Below are positions 26,192-35,110 of a stretch of 64,000 nucleotides of DNA, in pieces. The stretch's first letter is position 1, and each line of letters begins with the position of its first letter. Source of the DNA: Candidatus Zhuqueibacterota bacterium (GTDB taxonomy: Bacteria > Zhuqueibacterota > Zhuqueibacteria > Oceanimicrobiales > Oceanimicrobiaceae); NCBI GenBank assembly GCA_029261995.1, contig JAJDAF010000013.1:152919-216918 (forward strand). The letters are read 5' to 3'. Under the pieces are notes generated by a model. That model had not been told where the DNA came from. It made no database searches and saw nothing but the letters and a program-made list of their open reading frames with translations. The position numbers were made by a program, and so were the translations under genes.

Positions 26192-27415
26192 TTAAGGCAA
26201 ATCAGGAAGATTCCCGTCGTCATCGTAGCGGCCATATTTCTTCCCGGCCTCAATCATGGCGTGTAGATTCTCCAACGGCGTATTGCCCCCAACCTGGTCT
26301 CCTGACGAGAGAATGAAGCCACCGCCCTGCCCTGCTGCCCTGAGCGTCGCAATGACCTCTTGTTCTACATCCCGCGGTGTGCCGTGCAGCAATTTGCCGG
26401 ACGTAAGGAGATTGCCTTTGAGCGCAACCCGGTTACCGTAACGTCTTTTGACCTCAGCAATATCAACATCGCCGCTCGGAGGCTTTTCCAGTGGCTCGAT
26501 GATATCGAAATTGGCCTTCTCCATATTCATCTCTACGACCAAACGGGAACAGCCGCAAGTGTGCAAATGCGCAACGCAGCCCATCTCACGCGCCAGATTT
26601 GTTATTTCAATATTTAGTGGCAAGACAAATTCACGGTAGATTTCCGGATTGATCAAACTCATGGAGGAATTGGAGCCTTGTACCAGAATTTCATCAACAC
26701 CGGCACGGATAAGCCCTGCAACGCGGGCAAGGGTAAAGGCTTTGTAGTAGTCGAAAATCTCCGCCATTACATCAGGAGAATCATAAAAATCAAAGATCAT
26801 TTTGTCAGATTGGCCGTCGCGTATACCGTCCCAAAAATCGACAAATGTGTGTACTTGCAAGCCATAAACCGCACGTTCGCCAACCTTCTCCTGGTCACAG
26901 CACTGATTGTCCCAATGCCAATTCTCGCCCATTAGCCAGCGCATTCGTGGCCAGTCTTTGGGAATGTCCTTTATGAAATTCGTAACATCCCAGGGTGGCG
27001 CTGAACGAAATACCGTTGTTTGGGACGCCAATTCACCAAGAGGCGTATTGACACGAAGCTCCTCCTGAACCTCATTGTCTGAAACTTGTTTGATTCGCCG
27101 GCTCACCAGATTTTTTGGTACAAAAAAGGTGTTGTAAACAAGGCCGGTAACGTCCTGTGAATCCACTGGGAAATCTTTGTTCCCTCCTAGAACATGGCCG
27201 TAGAGATACCAGCCATCCATGTCCAGAGTTTGAATCGCTTCAAGGTAGGCTTCACCGAGAGACGGACTTTCGTGCAGATAAATGTCCCAATAGGGTTTGC
27301 CCGTCAGGTTGGCTGGAATCATGTTGGAGATATCCGGACAGACTGGAACTCTGTCTGGGATTTCATTGCGCATTGCGGTGAGCATGCGCTGACGTGAGGT
27401 CATGGTGGATTTCAT
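26192..27415 (-). CDS. URO-D/MtaA-family corrinoid methyltransferase-like protein
   Basis: 407 residues. The ATG at 27415 overlaps the stop of the gene before it (ATGA), so translation is coupled; a second ATG four codons on is possible. The fold is that of uroporphyrinogen decarboxylase, here of the methyltransferase branch: MLTAMRNEIPDRVPVCPD start, EILVQGSNSSMSLINPEIYREF, the zinc-type motif HLHTCGCS (His-x-Cys) and GNRVALKGNLLTSG. MtaA-type enzymes move the methyl group from a methyl-corrinoid protein to a thiol or tetrahydrofolate. The later Cys of the classical HxC...C set is not obvious. It is the last gene of the operon with mtaB, mtaC and the corrinoid activator, which makes a methyl-acceptor role likely. 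Substrate unproven. Confidence 0.8.
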   Translation of the reverse strand: MKSTMTSRQRMLTAMRNEIPDRVPVCPDISNMIPANLTGKPYWDIYLHESPSLGEAYLEAIQTLDMDGWYLYGHVLGGNKDFPVDSQDVTGLVYNTFFVPKNLVSRRIKQVSDNEVQEELRVNTPLGELASQTTVFRSAPPWDVTNFIKDIPKDWPRMRWLMGENWHWDNQCCDQEKVGERAVYGLQVHTFVDFWDGIRDGQSDKMIFDFYDSPDVMAEIFDYYKAFTLARVAGLIRAGVDEILVQGSNSSMSLINPEIYREFVLPLNIEITNLAREMGCVAHLHTCGCSRLVVEMNMEKANFDIIEPLEKPPSGDVDIAEVKRRYGNRVALKGNLLTSGKLLHGTPRDVEQEVIATLRAAGQGGGFILSSGDQVGGNTPLENLHAMIEAGKKYGRYDDDGNLPDLP

Positions 27416-28500
27416 GTGGCTTGGTTGTTGCGAATGTTGGCAGCCCGATCAAAGATTTCTTCCCGGCTTATGCCTGCGGCTTCGTACATGGCGAAGACGT
27501 TGTCGATGGGGGTTTCATGCGGGATAGTGTGTGAGGCTGCCAGGATATAACCGCCACCATCCGCTGTCATTCCTTCCAGCATGGCCTCGGTCACACGACG
27601 AACCTCTTTCGCGCTGCCGTTGGGAAGCAGGTCTTGTGTGTCTATCCCTCCCATAAAGGACAGTTCTCCGCCAAATTCTCGTTTTAGCTCAAAGGGATCC
27701 ATGCCGGGACAATTCCCCTGCACCGGATTCAAGACGTCAACCCCCATCTCGATAAGATCAGGAATAACAGGACGTGTGGCGCCACAGCAATGATGCGCAA
27801 CCCACAGGCCGTGCTGCTTTCCGACATTGACCACTTTTGCAAGCTGCGGCCCTATTGTGTCGCACCAATCCTGCGGCTTCATCATCATTCTTTCCTGGCC
27901 GGCGACATCATCTCCGGTCCATAACCAGTCGATTGGAAATCTCTCGCAGGCCATCTCCGCGAGTTTCAACGCAAACCCGGATGCGTCCCGCAGCATCTTT
28001 TTCGATAGCTCAACATCCGCCAGCAAATTCATGAGCGCCTCGTCCATCCCGCAGAGGCGATAGACCATTTCAAATGCGCATGGTGAGACATCACAGCCAA
28101 TAAAAAGCTTATCCCCGAGCGGCAGGATGGGCTCCATTTGTTGCAGCAGAGTCTCGATTTTATCATAAGGATGTTTGAATCGGAGAATCTCTTCTCTGGA
28201 GGTATGCTGCAAAGGGTACTTTCTGATTTGATTAAAATAACCGAGCTTGACCCACTCAATTCCCCAAAAGTCCGTGTGCGTACATCCTTCTTGATCATGA
28301 ACGATGCCTTCCATGGCGTAATTTCCGCCGACCCACTTTTGTCTGACATCATCTCCCATTGCGTCAGCAACTTTGCCGGCCGGAATCTCCAATAGTTCTG
28401 CAAGTTGCTGTGTCGTTTCCGGATGGTACCACATGTAAACTGGAACACGGTCAACCGGCTCTCGCCGCAATGCCGCATGTACCCGTTCTTTTGAAGTCAT
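27412..28500 (-). CDS. URO-D/MtaA-family corrinoid methyltransferase-like protein
   Basis: 362 residues starting MTSKERVHAALRREPVDRVPV, the typical family opening. HHCCGATRPVIPDL provides the HxC zinc motif, GNCPGMDPFELK a possible further Cys, and FMGGIDTQDLLPNG the conserved late loop. The body VDVLNPVQGNCPGMD is shared with the paralogue at 28651. Second of three URO-D-family genes after mtaB; translationally coupled to the next one. It may pass the methyl group from MtaC to a carrier, or take a methyl group from a second substrate. Three paralogues in one operon argues for different partners or substrates (inference). Confidence 0.82.
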   Translation of the reverse strand: MTSKERVHAALRREPVDRVPVYMWYHPETTQQLAELLEIPAGKVADAMGDDVRQKWVGGNYAMEGIVHDQEGCTHTDFWGIEWVKLGYFNQIRKYPLQHTSREEILRFKHPYDKIETLLQQMEPILPLGDKLFIGCDVSPCAFEMVYRLCGMDEALMNLLADVELSKKMLRDASGFALKLAEMACERFPIDWLWTGDDVAGQERMMMKPQDWCDTIGPQLAKVVNVGKQHGLWVAHHCCGATRPVIPDLIEMGVDVLNPVQGNCPGMDPFELKREFGGELSFMGGIDTQDLLPNGSAKEVRRVTEAMLEGMTADGGGYILAASHTIPHETPIDNVFAMYEAAGISREEIFDRAANIRNNQAT

Positions 28501-28598
28501 TTCGCTAAGAATCAGTTAATTCGTGTCCATCCAGAAATGGTGGACTTTTGTCATGCCCGTATTTTCAGGCGCTATCTAAGCTCAAAGCACATTCATGG

Positions 28599-28623
28599 AT
28601 TCCCGCCAAAGGCGTGCGGGAAT
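28599..28623. repeat. REP-like palindrome (ATTCCCGC...GCGGGAAT)
   Basis: Perfect 8-bp arms ATTCCCGC and GCGGGAAT around a 9-nt loop, in the 150-bp gap between two URO-D-family genes. The flanking TGGATTCCCGCC and GCGGGAATGACA text is a common form of short intergenic repeat in many bacterial genomes. Remains of a REP-associated transposase occur at 60496-60690. Confidence 0.6.
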
Positions 28624-28650
28624 GACAGATTAGAGCTTTCCGGATCGACA

Positions 28651-29931
28651 CTAATTCGCAACAGGATAATTGCCACGCTCACGAACAGTTTCGTACATCG
28701 CCAGAACATTGTCAATTGGAACTTTCGGCTGAACATTATGAATCGTATTGAAAACAAACCCGCCGCCGGGGCCGAATGTTCTAATGCGCTCCAGCACCTC
28801 AGCGCGAATCTCATCTGGTGTGCCGAACGGAAGGGTCTTTTGCGTGTCTACTCCGCCTCCCCAGAAAACGACTTGACTCCCAAATCTGGACTTGAGCTCA
28901 GTGGGATCCATATCCGCCGCTGCAACTTGCACGGGATTCAAGATGTCAAAGCCCGCCTCTATGAAATCCGGAATAAACGCCATTACTGACCCGCAAGAAT
29001 GAATGAAGGTTCTCCACGAGGTATTCTCGTGAATCCAGTCATTCAGTCTCTTGTTGTAGGGTTTGAATAATTCTCTATAAACTTTGGGAGCAATGAATGG
29101 CCCGGTTTGCAGCCCAAAGTCCGTTCCACTCACCATGATGACGTGAATGCGATTTCCGACCGCAGCATAGATCCTTTGCAGGTTTGCCAGCGCAACCTCG
29201 CATTGCCGCGCAAAAATATCACTGACAAACTCTGGTCGAGAGGCCAAGCTAATATACCACTCTTCAATGTCTCGAATACCTCTGGGATGTTTGAGCCACG
29301 GCGCGGGAACCTGGGCAATATCGCCGAAACCCAAGCCGGGGAAAGAGGCGAAGATGGCTTTGTCCGTGCTGTCAAACAGTCGTCTGGCCTGCAATGCGGA
29401 AAACTGAAGGTCCGCATCTGACAGCAGTTCAAACTCTTCAACATTGTCATCGACTTTCAGGTTGTTTGGATCAAAATGTTCCTGGCGAATAATCGTGTCA
29501 AAATAGTACCCGCCGTGCGGCATCTGGCCGCTGGGTGGAGCAGATTTGTCGCCATCCGGATACATGAGAATTCTGCCATCCGGTTCGGGTTCCGTGTTGA
29601 AACCTCCCGGGACTAAAACCGGGGTACCGTCAAATGTGGTCCAGGGTTTCCAGTCCGTTTTTTTGAAACCAAACATGGTACCCGTGCCAGGCAGTTCGAC
29701 GACATCGACGCCAAGCGCGTCAATGAGATCCGGCTGAATCTCGCCCAAGAGCTGATAGGGCTCGATGATCTTGACGGGTGTTCCGGGAGGATCGAGTTTG
29801 AGGGCTTGCCGAAGCTTATAGACGGTACTGACATGCATCCCGGTGACACCACTGCCACCCAAATCCAACGGAATTCGATCCGGCTCTTGGTGGGTTAACG
29901 CCTTTTCAACACGTTGCCTTGAATTGAGCAA
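28651..29931 (-). CDS. URO-D/MtaA-family corrinoid methyltransferase-like protein
   Basis: 426 residues from TTG 29931, which has GAGAGG seven bases upstream. URO-D fold: RVEKALTHQEPDRIPLDLGG start, a longer N-terminal part than its paralogues, IHSCGSVMAFIPDF with the HxC zinc motif, ILNPVQVAAADMDP and WGGGVDTQKTLPFG. It follows mtaB by 40 bases and is the first of the three paralogues. As in the other two, a methyl transfer role with the corrinoid protein is the best reading. It is not HemE: the substrate-binding residues of the true decarboxylase start motif are missing. Confidence 0.82.
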   Translation of the reverse strand: MLNSRQRVEKALTHQEPDRIPLDLGGSGVTGMHVSTVYKLRQALKLDPPGTPVKIIEPYQLLGEIQPDLIDALGVDVVELPGTGTMFGFKKTDWKPWTTFDGTPVLVPGGFNTEPEPDGRILMYPDGDKSAPPSGQMPHGGYYFDTIIRQEHFDPNNLKVDDNVEEFELLSDADLQFSALQARRLFDSTDKAIFASFPGLGFGDIAQVPAPWLKHPRGIRDIEEWYISLASRPEFVSDIFARQCEVALANLQRIYAAVGNRIHVIMVSGTDFGLQTGPFIAPKVYRELFKPYNKRLNDWIHENTSWRTFIHSCGSVMAFIPDFIEAGFDILNPVQVAAADMDPTELKSRFGSQVVFWGGGVDTQKTLPFGTPDEIRAEVLERIRTFGPGGGFVFNTIHNVQPKVPIDNVLAMYETVRERGNYPVAN

Positions 29932-29971
29932 TGCTGTGCCTCTCTCACTTTTTCACGAAAAACAACGGGGC

Positions 29972-31336
29972 TTACAAACCATATTCTGAAGATAAGAAAA
30001 GATCTTTGTAGTCAGGAAGAGCTGCCTCCAGGACAGTCTCCTCACTTGAATACTTCGTAAGTTCATCCTCAATGCGGTTCAGATAGGTTATTTCCCTATC
30101 CCGCAAAGTCAGTTTGTTTTCCTGAACTGCTGCTTCAATGATACTGCAGGCCGTCAAACCTGCCTGGCGAGTCCGCTCAAAATCAGATTTCTCAGCAACA
30201 ATCGCCTGTGCAATTTGATATGAAGAGTCCGGAGAAACGATGAGAGCATGAACACTCTTGTATTCGTCACTCTTGATCAGCAGCTTTCTGATGATATCCT
30301 CATCTCCCTCCGCAACCGCTTCATTCATGAGGCGGCAATCGTAGGTAAGCACTTCCGCAAACACTTCAGGTGCAAACCCGGATAGCAGCTTGACATTCTG
30401 CACGGATTCATTACTCCATAAATCCGTAACTGCCATCGCAATGTTTCCCATGTGGCTAAAATGCGCACAGGCGGCAGACTTGCCCTCCATGGAAATCGGA
30501 TATCCTGTGATGGCCTTTATGACCGGGCCCTCATAGGCACAATCCTTTGATGGCCCGACAGCTCCTTCCTCAAACGCCACCAGTGACCGGACGGCCGACA
30601 TGGCCCGCACAACAGCCGCGAGAACATTGGGAATGTATCCTTGATCCGCCAGGATCATCGCGGTGTTGGCAAAGGCGCAGGCACTATCGCCAGCAGCAAT
30701 CACATTCTCATCCGCTGCAATCTTGTTGATCTCATTCCACAAGAAGTGCATATCTCGCGGCGCCAGGATTCCCAACGAAAGCAACAATCCGGGTAGATTT
30801 GCTTCCATCAATGCTCTGTCATTGACTTCCTTTCCGCCCGTGGACTCAATAGATAACAGGTCAGCGCCTTTCACGGCGCCCAACCGAAATGATTCAAACA
30901 TTCGCTGAACCAGTTCACCGGTCCGCATTTTGGGCGGCCGCTCTTTCTCGCGGATGTCGCAAATTGTCGCTCGAAGTGCGGTTTTCAGTCCGTGCTTCTG
31001 GTAGCAATCATCCATCAACTGTTTTGTTAGCGCCGTGATGTCACCGCCGATATCAAGGTATTCCGTCATTTGCGGTGCATGCTCAAACTCAATGACGGCG
31101 CCGGGAACTTGCAAAATGGCGAGCCGGTTCAGAACAGTGCCTACCATGTCCTCATATTGTTTGAGAATCTTGGCACGATTGTCTTCATTTACCTGCATGA
31201 TGGGCAGAGTAAAATTCACCTCAGGAAAAACCAGCCCATCACCCAGGACCAGGTCAGATCCACAGGAGAGAGGGTGTATTGCTTTGCCGAAAAGCATCTC
31301 CCCGGAGGAGTTATAAGCCAACGAATCATAAACCAT
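29972..31336 (-). CDS. mtaB: Methanol:corrinoid methyltransferase, MtaB
   Basis: 454 residues, close to the 460 of the methanogen enzyme. It splits methanol and loads the methyl group on the cobalt of MtaC using a zinc ion. The zinc ligands known from Methanosarcina MtaB (Glu164, Cys220, Cys269) have direct counterparts: Glu164 in LSIESTGG, Cys220 in GDSACAFANTAM and Cys266 in GPSKDCAYEGP. The signature AITGYPISMEGKSAACAHFSHMGN is also typical. It follows mtaC by one base, as in known mtaCB operons. Methanol could come from methyl-esterified polysaccharide, which suits the surrounding sugar loci (inference). Another methoxylated alcohol cannot be excluded. Confidence 0.93.
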   Translation of the reverse strand: MVYDSLAYNSSGEMLFGKAIHPLSCGSDLVLGDGLVFPEVNFTLPIMQVNEDNRAKILKQYEDMVGTVLNRLAILQVPGAVIEFEHAPQMTEYLDIGGDITALTKQLMDDCYQKHGLKTALRATICDIREKERPPKMRTGELVQRMFESFRLGAVKGADLLSIESTGGKEVNDRALMEANLPGLLLSLGILAPRDMHFLWNEINKIAADENVIAAGDSACAFANTAMILADQGYIPNVLAAVVRAMSAVRSLVAFEEGAVGPSKDCAYEGPVIKAITGYPISMEGKSAACAHFSHMGNIAMAVTDLWSNESVQNVKLLSGFAPEVFAEVLTYDCRLMNEAVAEGDEDIIRKLLIKSDEYKSVHALIVSPDSSYQIAQAIVAEKSDFERTRQAGLTACSIIEAAVQENKLTLRDREITYLNRIEDELTKYSSEETVLEAALPDYKDLFLSSEYGL

Positions 31337-31337
31337 G

Positions 31338-31973
31338 CTATACTCCTGCCAGGTTTCTTGCCATTTCTATGGCAAGCGAGGCATTTTGGGCATAACCATC
31401 CGCACCGATCTTTTCAGCATATTCTGTAGTTACCGGCGCACCGCCAATCATGATCTTTATCTTGTCGCGGCTGCCGTCAGACTTGAAAGCTTCAACTGTT
31501 TCTTGCATCGAAGGCATTGTGGTGGTCAGCAATGCTGATAAGCCAACAATATCCACGCTGGACTCTTTGGCCATTTGTACGAACGTATCCGGTGAGACAT
31601 CAACTCCGGCATCGATGACCTCGAAACCGCCGCCACGCAACATGATTGAAACAAGGTTCTTGCCAATATCATGGATATCGCCCTTGACCGTGCCGACCAG
31701 AACTTTCGCCACCGGCTTCACATCTGAAGCTTCAAGCAGCGGTTTCAACAGGTCAAGCCCGACGTTGAGTGCCCGGGCTGACAGCAGCATTTCCGGGATG
31801 AAATACTCACCTTCCTGAAATTTCCGCCCAACAACCGCCATTCCCGGGATGAGCCCCTCGTCCAGAATCTCTTTGGCGGGTCTTCCATCGTCTAAGAATC
31901 TCTGAGTCAATTCACCGACCTTGTCCTTCTTGCCGGATATGATACTTTCCTGAAGCTCAACATACTTTTCCAT
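31338..31973 (-). CDS. mtaC: Corrinoid methyl-carrier protein, MtaC type
   Basis: 211 residues. Residues ~1-85 form the helical cap domain (MAVVGRKFQEGEYFIPEMLLSA); from ~88 the cobalamin-binding Rossmann domain with GDIHDIGKN, giving the D-x-H-x-x-G motif (Asp99, His101, Gly104) that ligates cobalt, then GLSALLTTTMPSM and IGGAPVTTEYAEKIGADGYA. It carries the methyl group between MtaB and the URO-D-family acceptor enzymes. The gene lies directly between the corrinoid activator and mtaB. Confidence 0.93.
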   Translation of the reverse strand: MEKYVELQESIISGKKDKVGELTQRFLDDGRPAKEILDEGLIPGMAVVGRKFQEGEYFIPEMLLSARALNVGLDLLKPLLEASDVKPVAKVLVGTVKGDIHDIGKNLVSIMLRGGGFEVIDAGVDVSPDTFVQMAKESSVDIVGLSALLTTTMPSMQETVEAFKSDGSRDKIKIMIGGAPVTTEYAEKIGADGYAQNASLAIEMARNLAGV

Positions 31974-32088
31974 ATTTCAGCCTCCTCGCGGTGATAACGG
32001 GAATCATGAATACCAGTTCGATGGATAGATACCATTTAGTTCTTCGGTGGAGTGCGTCTCGCACAGATTCGCGGATGAGGCATTGCGC

Positions 32089-33939
32089 TCAGTTCGCAAA
32101 ATGCATGGCATCCACAAAATTCTCTTGAAAATCCGGTTGGCCGGCAATATCAATGTACTCTATTTTTTGAGAAATCTGCTCCGCCCTCTCCCGTGCATCT
32201 CTTGATTTTAGAATGGCCTCAGCACCGGTCAGGGCAGCATTGCCAATGAATTTTATTTTTTCGGGCGAGATATCTGGAATCAATCCGAGGTCCAGAACAT
32301 CCCTGGCCAAAATATGATTGCCGAAAGCGCCGGCAACATAAACAGTGGCTACCTCGTCCGCCGCTATTGCAAATTCCTCGAGCAAAACATTGACCCCCGA
32401 AGCAATAGCCGCTTTCGCAAGTTGAATTTCTCGGATATCATTTTGACTGACGAAGATTGAATTGTTGTCGCCAATATCAGCTATTCTTAAATCGTTACCC
32501 TTCTTTTCTTTCTGGACAATCAGATCCTTTACCCACTGGGCTTTTCCAGTTGGCAGTTGCGACGGGTCCAAGATCCGCCCCGACTTGTCAATTGCGCCGG
32601 CCCGTAAAAATCCGCAGACAATGTCGATTAGACCAGAGCCACAAATACCTGTCGGATCACAATCTCCAATTGTTCTAAAAAGTAATCCACCATTTCCAAT
32701 TTCAACGCGTTCAATTGCCCCACGCGTCGCGCGCATGCCCCACGTTATGCAGGCTCCCTCCCATGCAGGGCCCGCAGGTGAGGAGCAACACAGGAGGCGA
32801 TCTTTTGATCCCAAAACCATTTCGCCATTTGTGCCCATATCTATTGCCAACTGATACTTGCTTTGCTTGTCCAGGTCCAGGATTGTCAGCACTGCGGTAA
32901 TATCGCCACCCACAAAACAGGCTAGATTGGGGATGCTGTAGACGACGCCGCCAGGATGGATCTTGATTTCCAGAGATTGTGCTTCCAAGGTTACCGGGCC
33001 TTGAAAAACGGGCGTATAGGGTTTGTGGCCCAAACAACGGGGATCGATGTTCAGGGCAATATGCGACATCACGGTATTGCCGGCCAGGACAACCTTGTAA
33101 ATCTGTTCCCTGTCAATGCCGGCTTCGTCCGACAGGTTGCTAATCAAACCATTGATGAGTTTGACGATGAGTTGGTTAAAACGTTTGAGTCCTCCCGGAT
33201 GCTGTATGACGTACTGCAGTCTGGAAACAACATCAGAGCCATGAGCGGCCTGAGGATTTGCGGCAGAATTGACTGCAACCACGCCGCCGCTCATCAAATC
33301 TACCAGTTTTGCCGCCACGGTAGTCGTCCCGATGTCAACCGCCACGCCATACAATATGAGCGTTGTGTCACCGGGTTCTACCGCCAACAAACGCTGTTGC
33401 TCCAGCACCACGGTAACAGTATGACCATTGGCCCGCAGGACTCGGGCAAGGTCTCGGGTGATTTGAAAATTGTAGCCTGAAATCGTGATCCCCTGATGCT
33501 TCAGGCACTCAAGTAATTTCTCAAAATCAAAGTACTTCTCTCCCAATTGTGAAGCAGGTATTTTGACCAAGGCTTTGCGAATATCCGGTTTTAATTCGAC
33601 GTCGCCGAATAGACCATCAGTCAGTATTTGCTCACCAAGCTGAGATGCGGTCTGAACTGCGCACAGGCTGTCAGCAACAATCGTTGACTGGCAGGCAAGC
33701 CGCACGCCCTTTCTTAACTCTTGAGCGGTGAGCACCTGTTGTTCCGCTGGTGTCGGGGCATTGGCGCCTTTCTTGATTTCCACTTTGCACTTGGCGCATG
33801 ATCCGATGCCCGCACAGTCGGAATCAATCAGTATGCCCAGCTCCAAAGCCGCGTCACGGACAGTGATGCCCTCACCAAAATACCCGGTCTTGTGCGCCGG
33901 TATGAATTCGACCTGGTGTTGTTTCTTGTCGCTGTCCAT
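32089..33939 (-). CDS. Reductive activator of corrinoid proteins (2Fe-2S + DUF4445/ASKHA)
   Basis: 616 residues, usual for the family. The N-terminal ~90 residues are a 2Fe-2S ferredoxin domain with C42-x5-C48-x2-C51 and Cys83 (LACQ). The rest is the ASKHA ATPase-type activator domain with VDIGTTTVAAKL, IDMGTNGEMVLG, GICGSGLID and YVAGAFGNHI. These proteins use ATP to drive reduction of the inactive Co(II) corrinoid back to Co(I). It is the first gene of the operon that continues with mtaC and mtaB, so MtaC is its obvious client. No clear ribosome site precedes the ATG. Confidence 0.93.
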   Translation of the reverse strand: MDSDKKQHQVEFIPAHKTGYFGEGITVRDAALELGILIDSDCAGIGSCAKCKVEIKKGANAPTPAEQQVLTAQELRKGVRLACQSTIVADSLCAVQTASQLGEQILTDGLFGDVELKPDIRKALVKIPASQLGEKYFDFEKLLECLKHQGITISGYNFQITRDLARVLRANGHTVTVVLEQQRLLAVEPGDTTLILYGVAVDIGTTTVAAKLVDLMSGGVVAVNSAANPQAAHGSDVVSRLQYVIQHPGGLKRFNQLIVKLINGLISNLSDEAGIDREQIYKVVLAGNTVMSHIALNIDPRCLGHKPYTPVFQGPVTLEAQSLEIKIHPGGVVYSIPNLACFVGGDITAVLTILDLDKQSKYQLAIDMGTNGEMVLGSKDRLLCCSSPAGPAWEGACITWGMRATRGAIERVEIGNGGLLFRTIGDCDPTGICGSGLIDIVCGFLRAGAIDKSGRILDPSQLPTGKAQWVKDLIVQKEKKGNDLRIADIGDNNSIFVSQNDIREIQLAKAAIASGVNVLLEEFAIAADEVATVYVAGAFGNHILARDVLDLGLIPDISPEKIKFIGNAALTGAEAILKSRDARERAEQISQKIEYIDIAGQPDFQENFVDAMHFAN

Positions 33940-34353
33940 GGTTTATCAGGTTGTGTTAGAAAAGATAAGACATAGATGTCCTGTTCCAAACTATCGATGC
34001 CAGGAAATTAATTCTTTGCACAAATAGCTGATATTAATCGCCTGGGTTTCATTTGGAAGGACACCACTCTGCGCTCCGGTTTCAAGTAATCCTGGATGAA
34101 CGATAACATTGCCCAAAGAAAGCGCCAGAGCTAAAGGCGATGGAAGAAGAGATAGCACTGAGAAAGCGGTCCCTGTTCGTGTCCTTAGCAATTCAGTTGC
34201 GATTTATCTAACATTCTGAGCAAACTCTTAAGAGCCTTATCGAATAGACATGAACATCCTGACAACAACAATCTGCGGTCCAAACGAAGCAATCATGGTA
34301 GGCTTCATGAAATGGCGTGCAGTCCAGGGCTGTCTTTTTCCAACATGACTTAC
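33940..34353. other. 414-bp gap between the one-carbon operon and the sugar operon
   Basis: No gene that I can support. A 66-codon open frame on the - strand (33991-34191) has protein-like stretches but no start signal, no upstream continuation and no family I can name; it might be the end of a decayed gene. The promoter of the corrinoid operon should lie here but I see no convincing -35/-10 pair. Confidence 0.5.
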
Positions 34354-35100
34354 CTACTTCGCAAGATAGCCCCCGTCCACGAGCAGGTCACTGCCTGTAA
34401 TAAACGAAGCGTCGTCGCTCGCCAGGAATGCCACGGCAGCGGCAACCTCTTCGGAACGTCCCTGTCTGCTGAGTAAATGCATTGCGGAAGCCTTTCGATC
34501 CTCTTCATCCAAATCGAGGTTCAATTGCTTGCACGAATTAACGAACGCAGAGGTGTAGATGTAGCCCGGGCAAATGCTGTTCACACGTATTCCGAAAGAA
34601 GCCAAGTCCTGGGCCCAACATTTTGTCAAGCCGCGAATCGCAAACTTGGTCGAATTATAAGTGGCAAAGTTCGGTTGTCCAACAAATCCGCTCACGGAGG
34701 AAAAGTTGATAATACTCCCGCTTGCCAGTTTCTTCATTTGCGGCACCACATGCTTCGTGACCAGGGAAGTTCCCATAACGTTGATACTGAGAATGTTCTG
34801 CCAGTCTTCCACCGTTGCATCTACCCCCTTGAAAACGAAATGCGCAGCAGAGTTTACCAAAATTGCTACCGGTCCCAGTCTTGTTTCCACGGCAGAACAG
34901 GCATCTTCAATCTGTCCTTCATCGCTTATATCTACACAAAACGTTTCGAGATTCATTTCTGCTGCCCTGCCGTTGGCGTCCTCCTTGATATCGAACAACG
35001 CCACCTTACATCCTTCTTCAGCCAGCCTTATGGCGCTGGCAAATCCGAGATCGCCCAACCCGCCGGTTACGATAGCTGTCTTTCCGTTCAATCCTCGCAT
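34354..35100 (-). CDS. SDR-family oxidoreductase
   Basis: 248 residues. Rossmann motif TGGLGDLGFA, Asp in LFDIKED suggesting NAD use, VNSAA in place of NNAG, catalytic Ser in INFSSVSG, YNSTK, and the SFITGSDLLVDGGYL ending of classical SDRs. It is the last gene of the - strand sugar operon, ten bases after a cyclase-family gene. In such operons this SDR usually oxidises the 2-keto-3-deoxy acid to the 2,4-diketo form used by FAH hydrolases (inference). Sequence alone does not fix the substrate. Confidence 0.85.
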   Translation of the reverse strand: MRGLNGKTAIVTGGLGDLGFASAIRLAEEGCKVALFDIKEDANGRAAEMNLETFCVDISDEGQIEDACSAVETRLGPVAILVNSAAHFVFKGVDATVEDWQNILSINVMGTSLVTKHVVPQMKKLASGSIINFSSVSGFVGQPNFATYNSTKFAIRGLTKCWAQDLASFGIRVNSICPGYIYTSAFVNSCKQLNLDLDEEDRKASAMHLLSRQGRSEEVAAAVAFLASDDASFITGSDLLVDGGYLAK

Positions 35101-35110
35101 TTTTTCTCCT

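Noticed and set aside
33991..34191. 66-codon open frame on the - strand in the 414-bp gap
   Set aside because: It has protein-like pieces but no start signal, no continuation upstream and no family I can name; could be a gene remnant.
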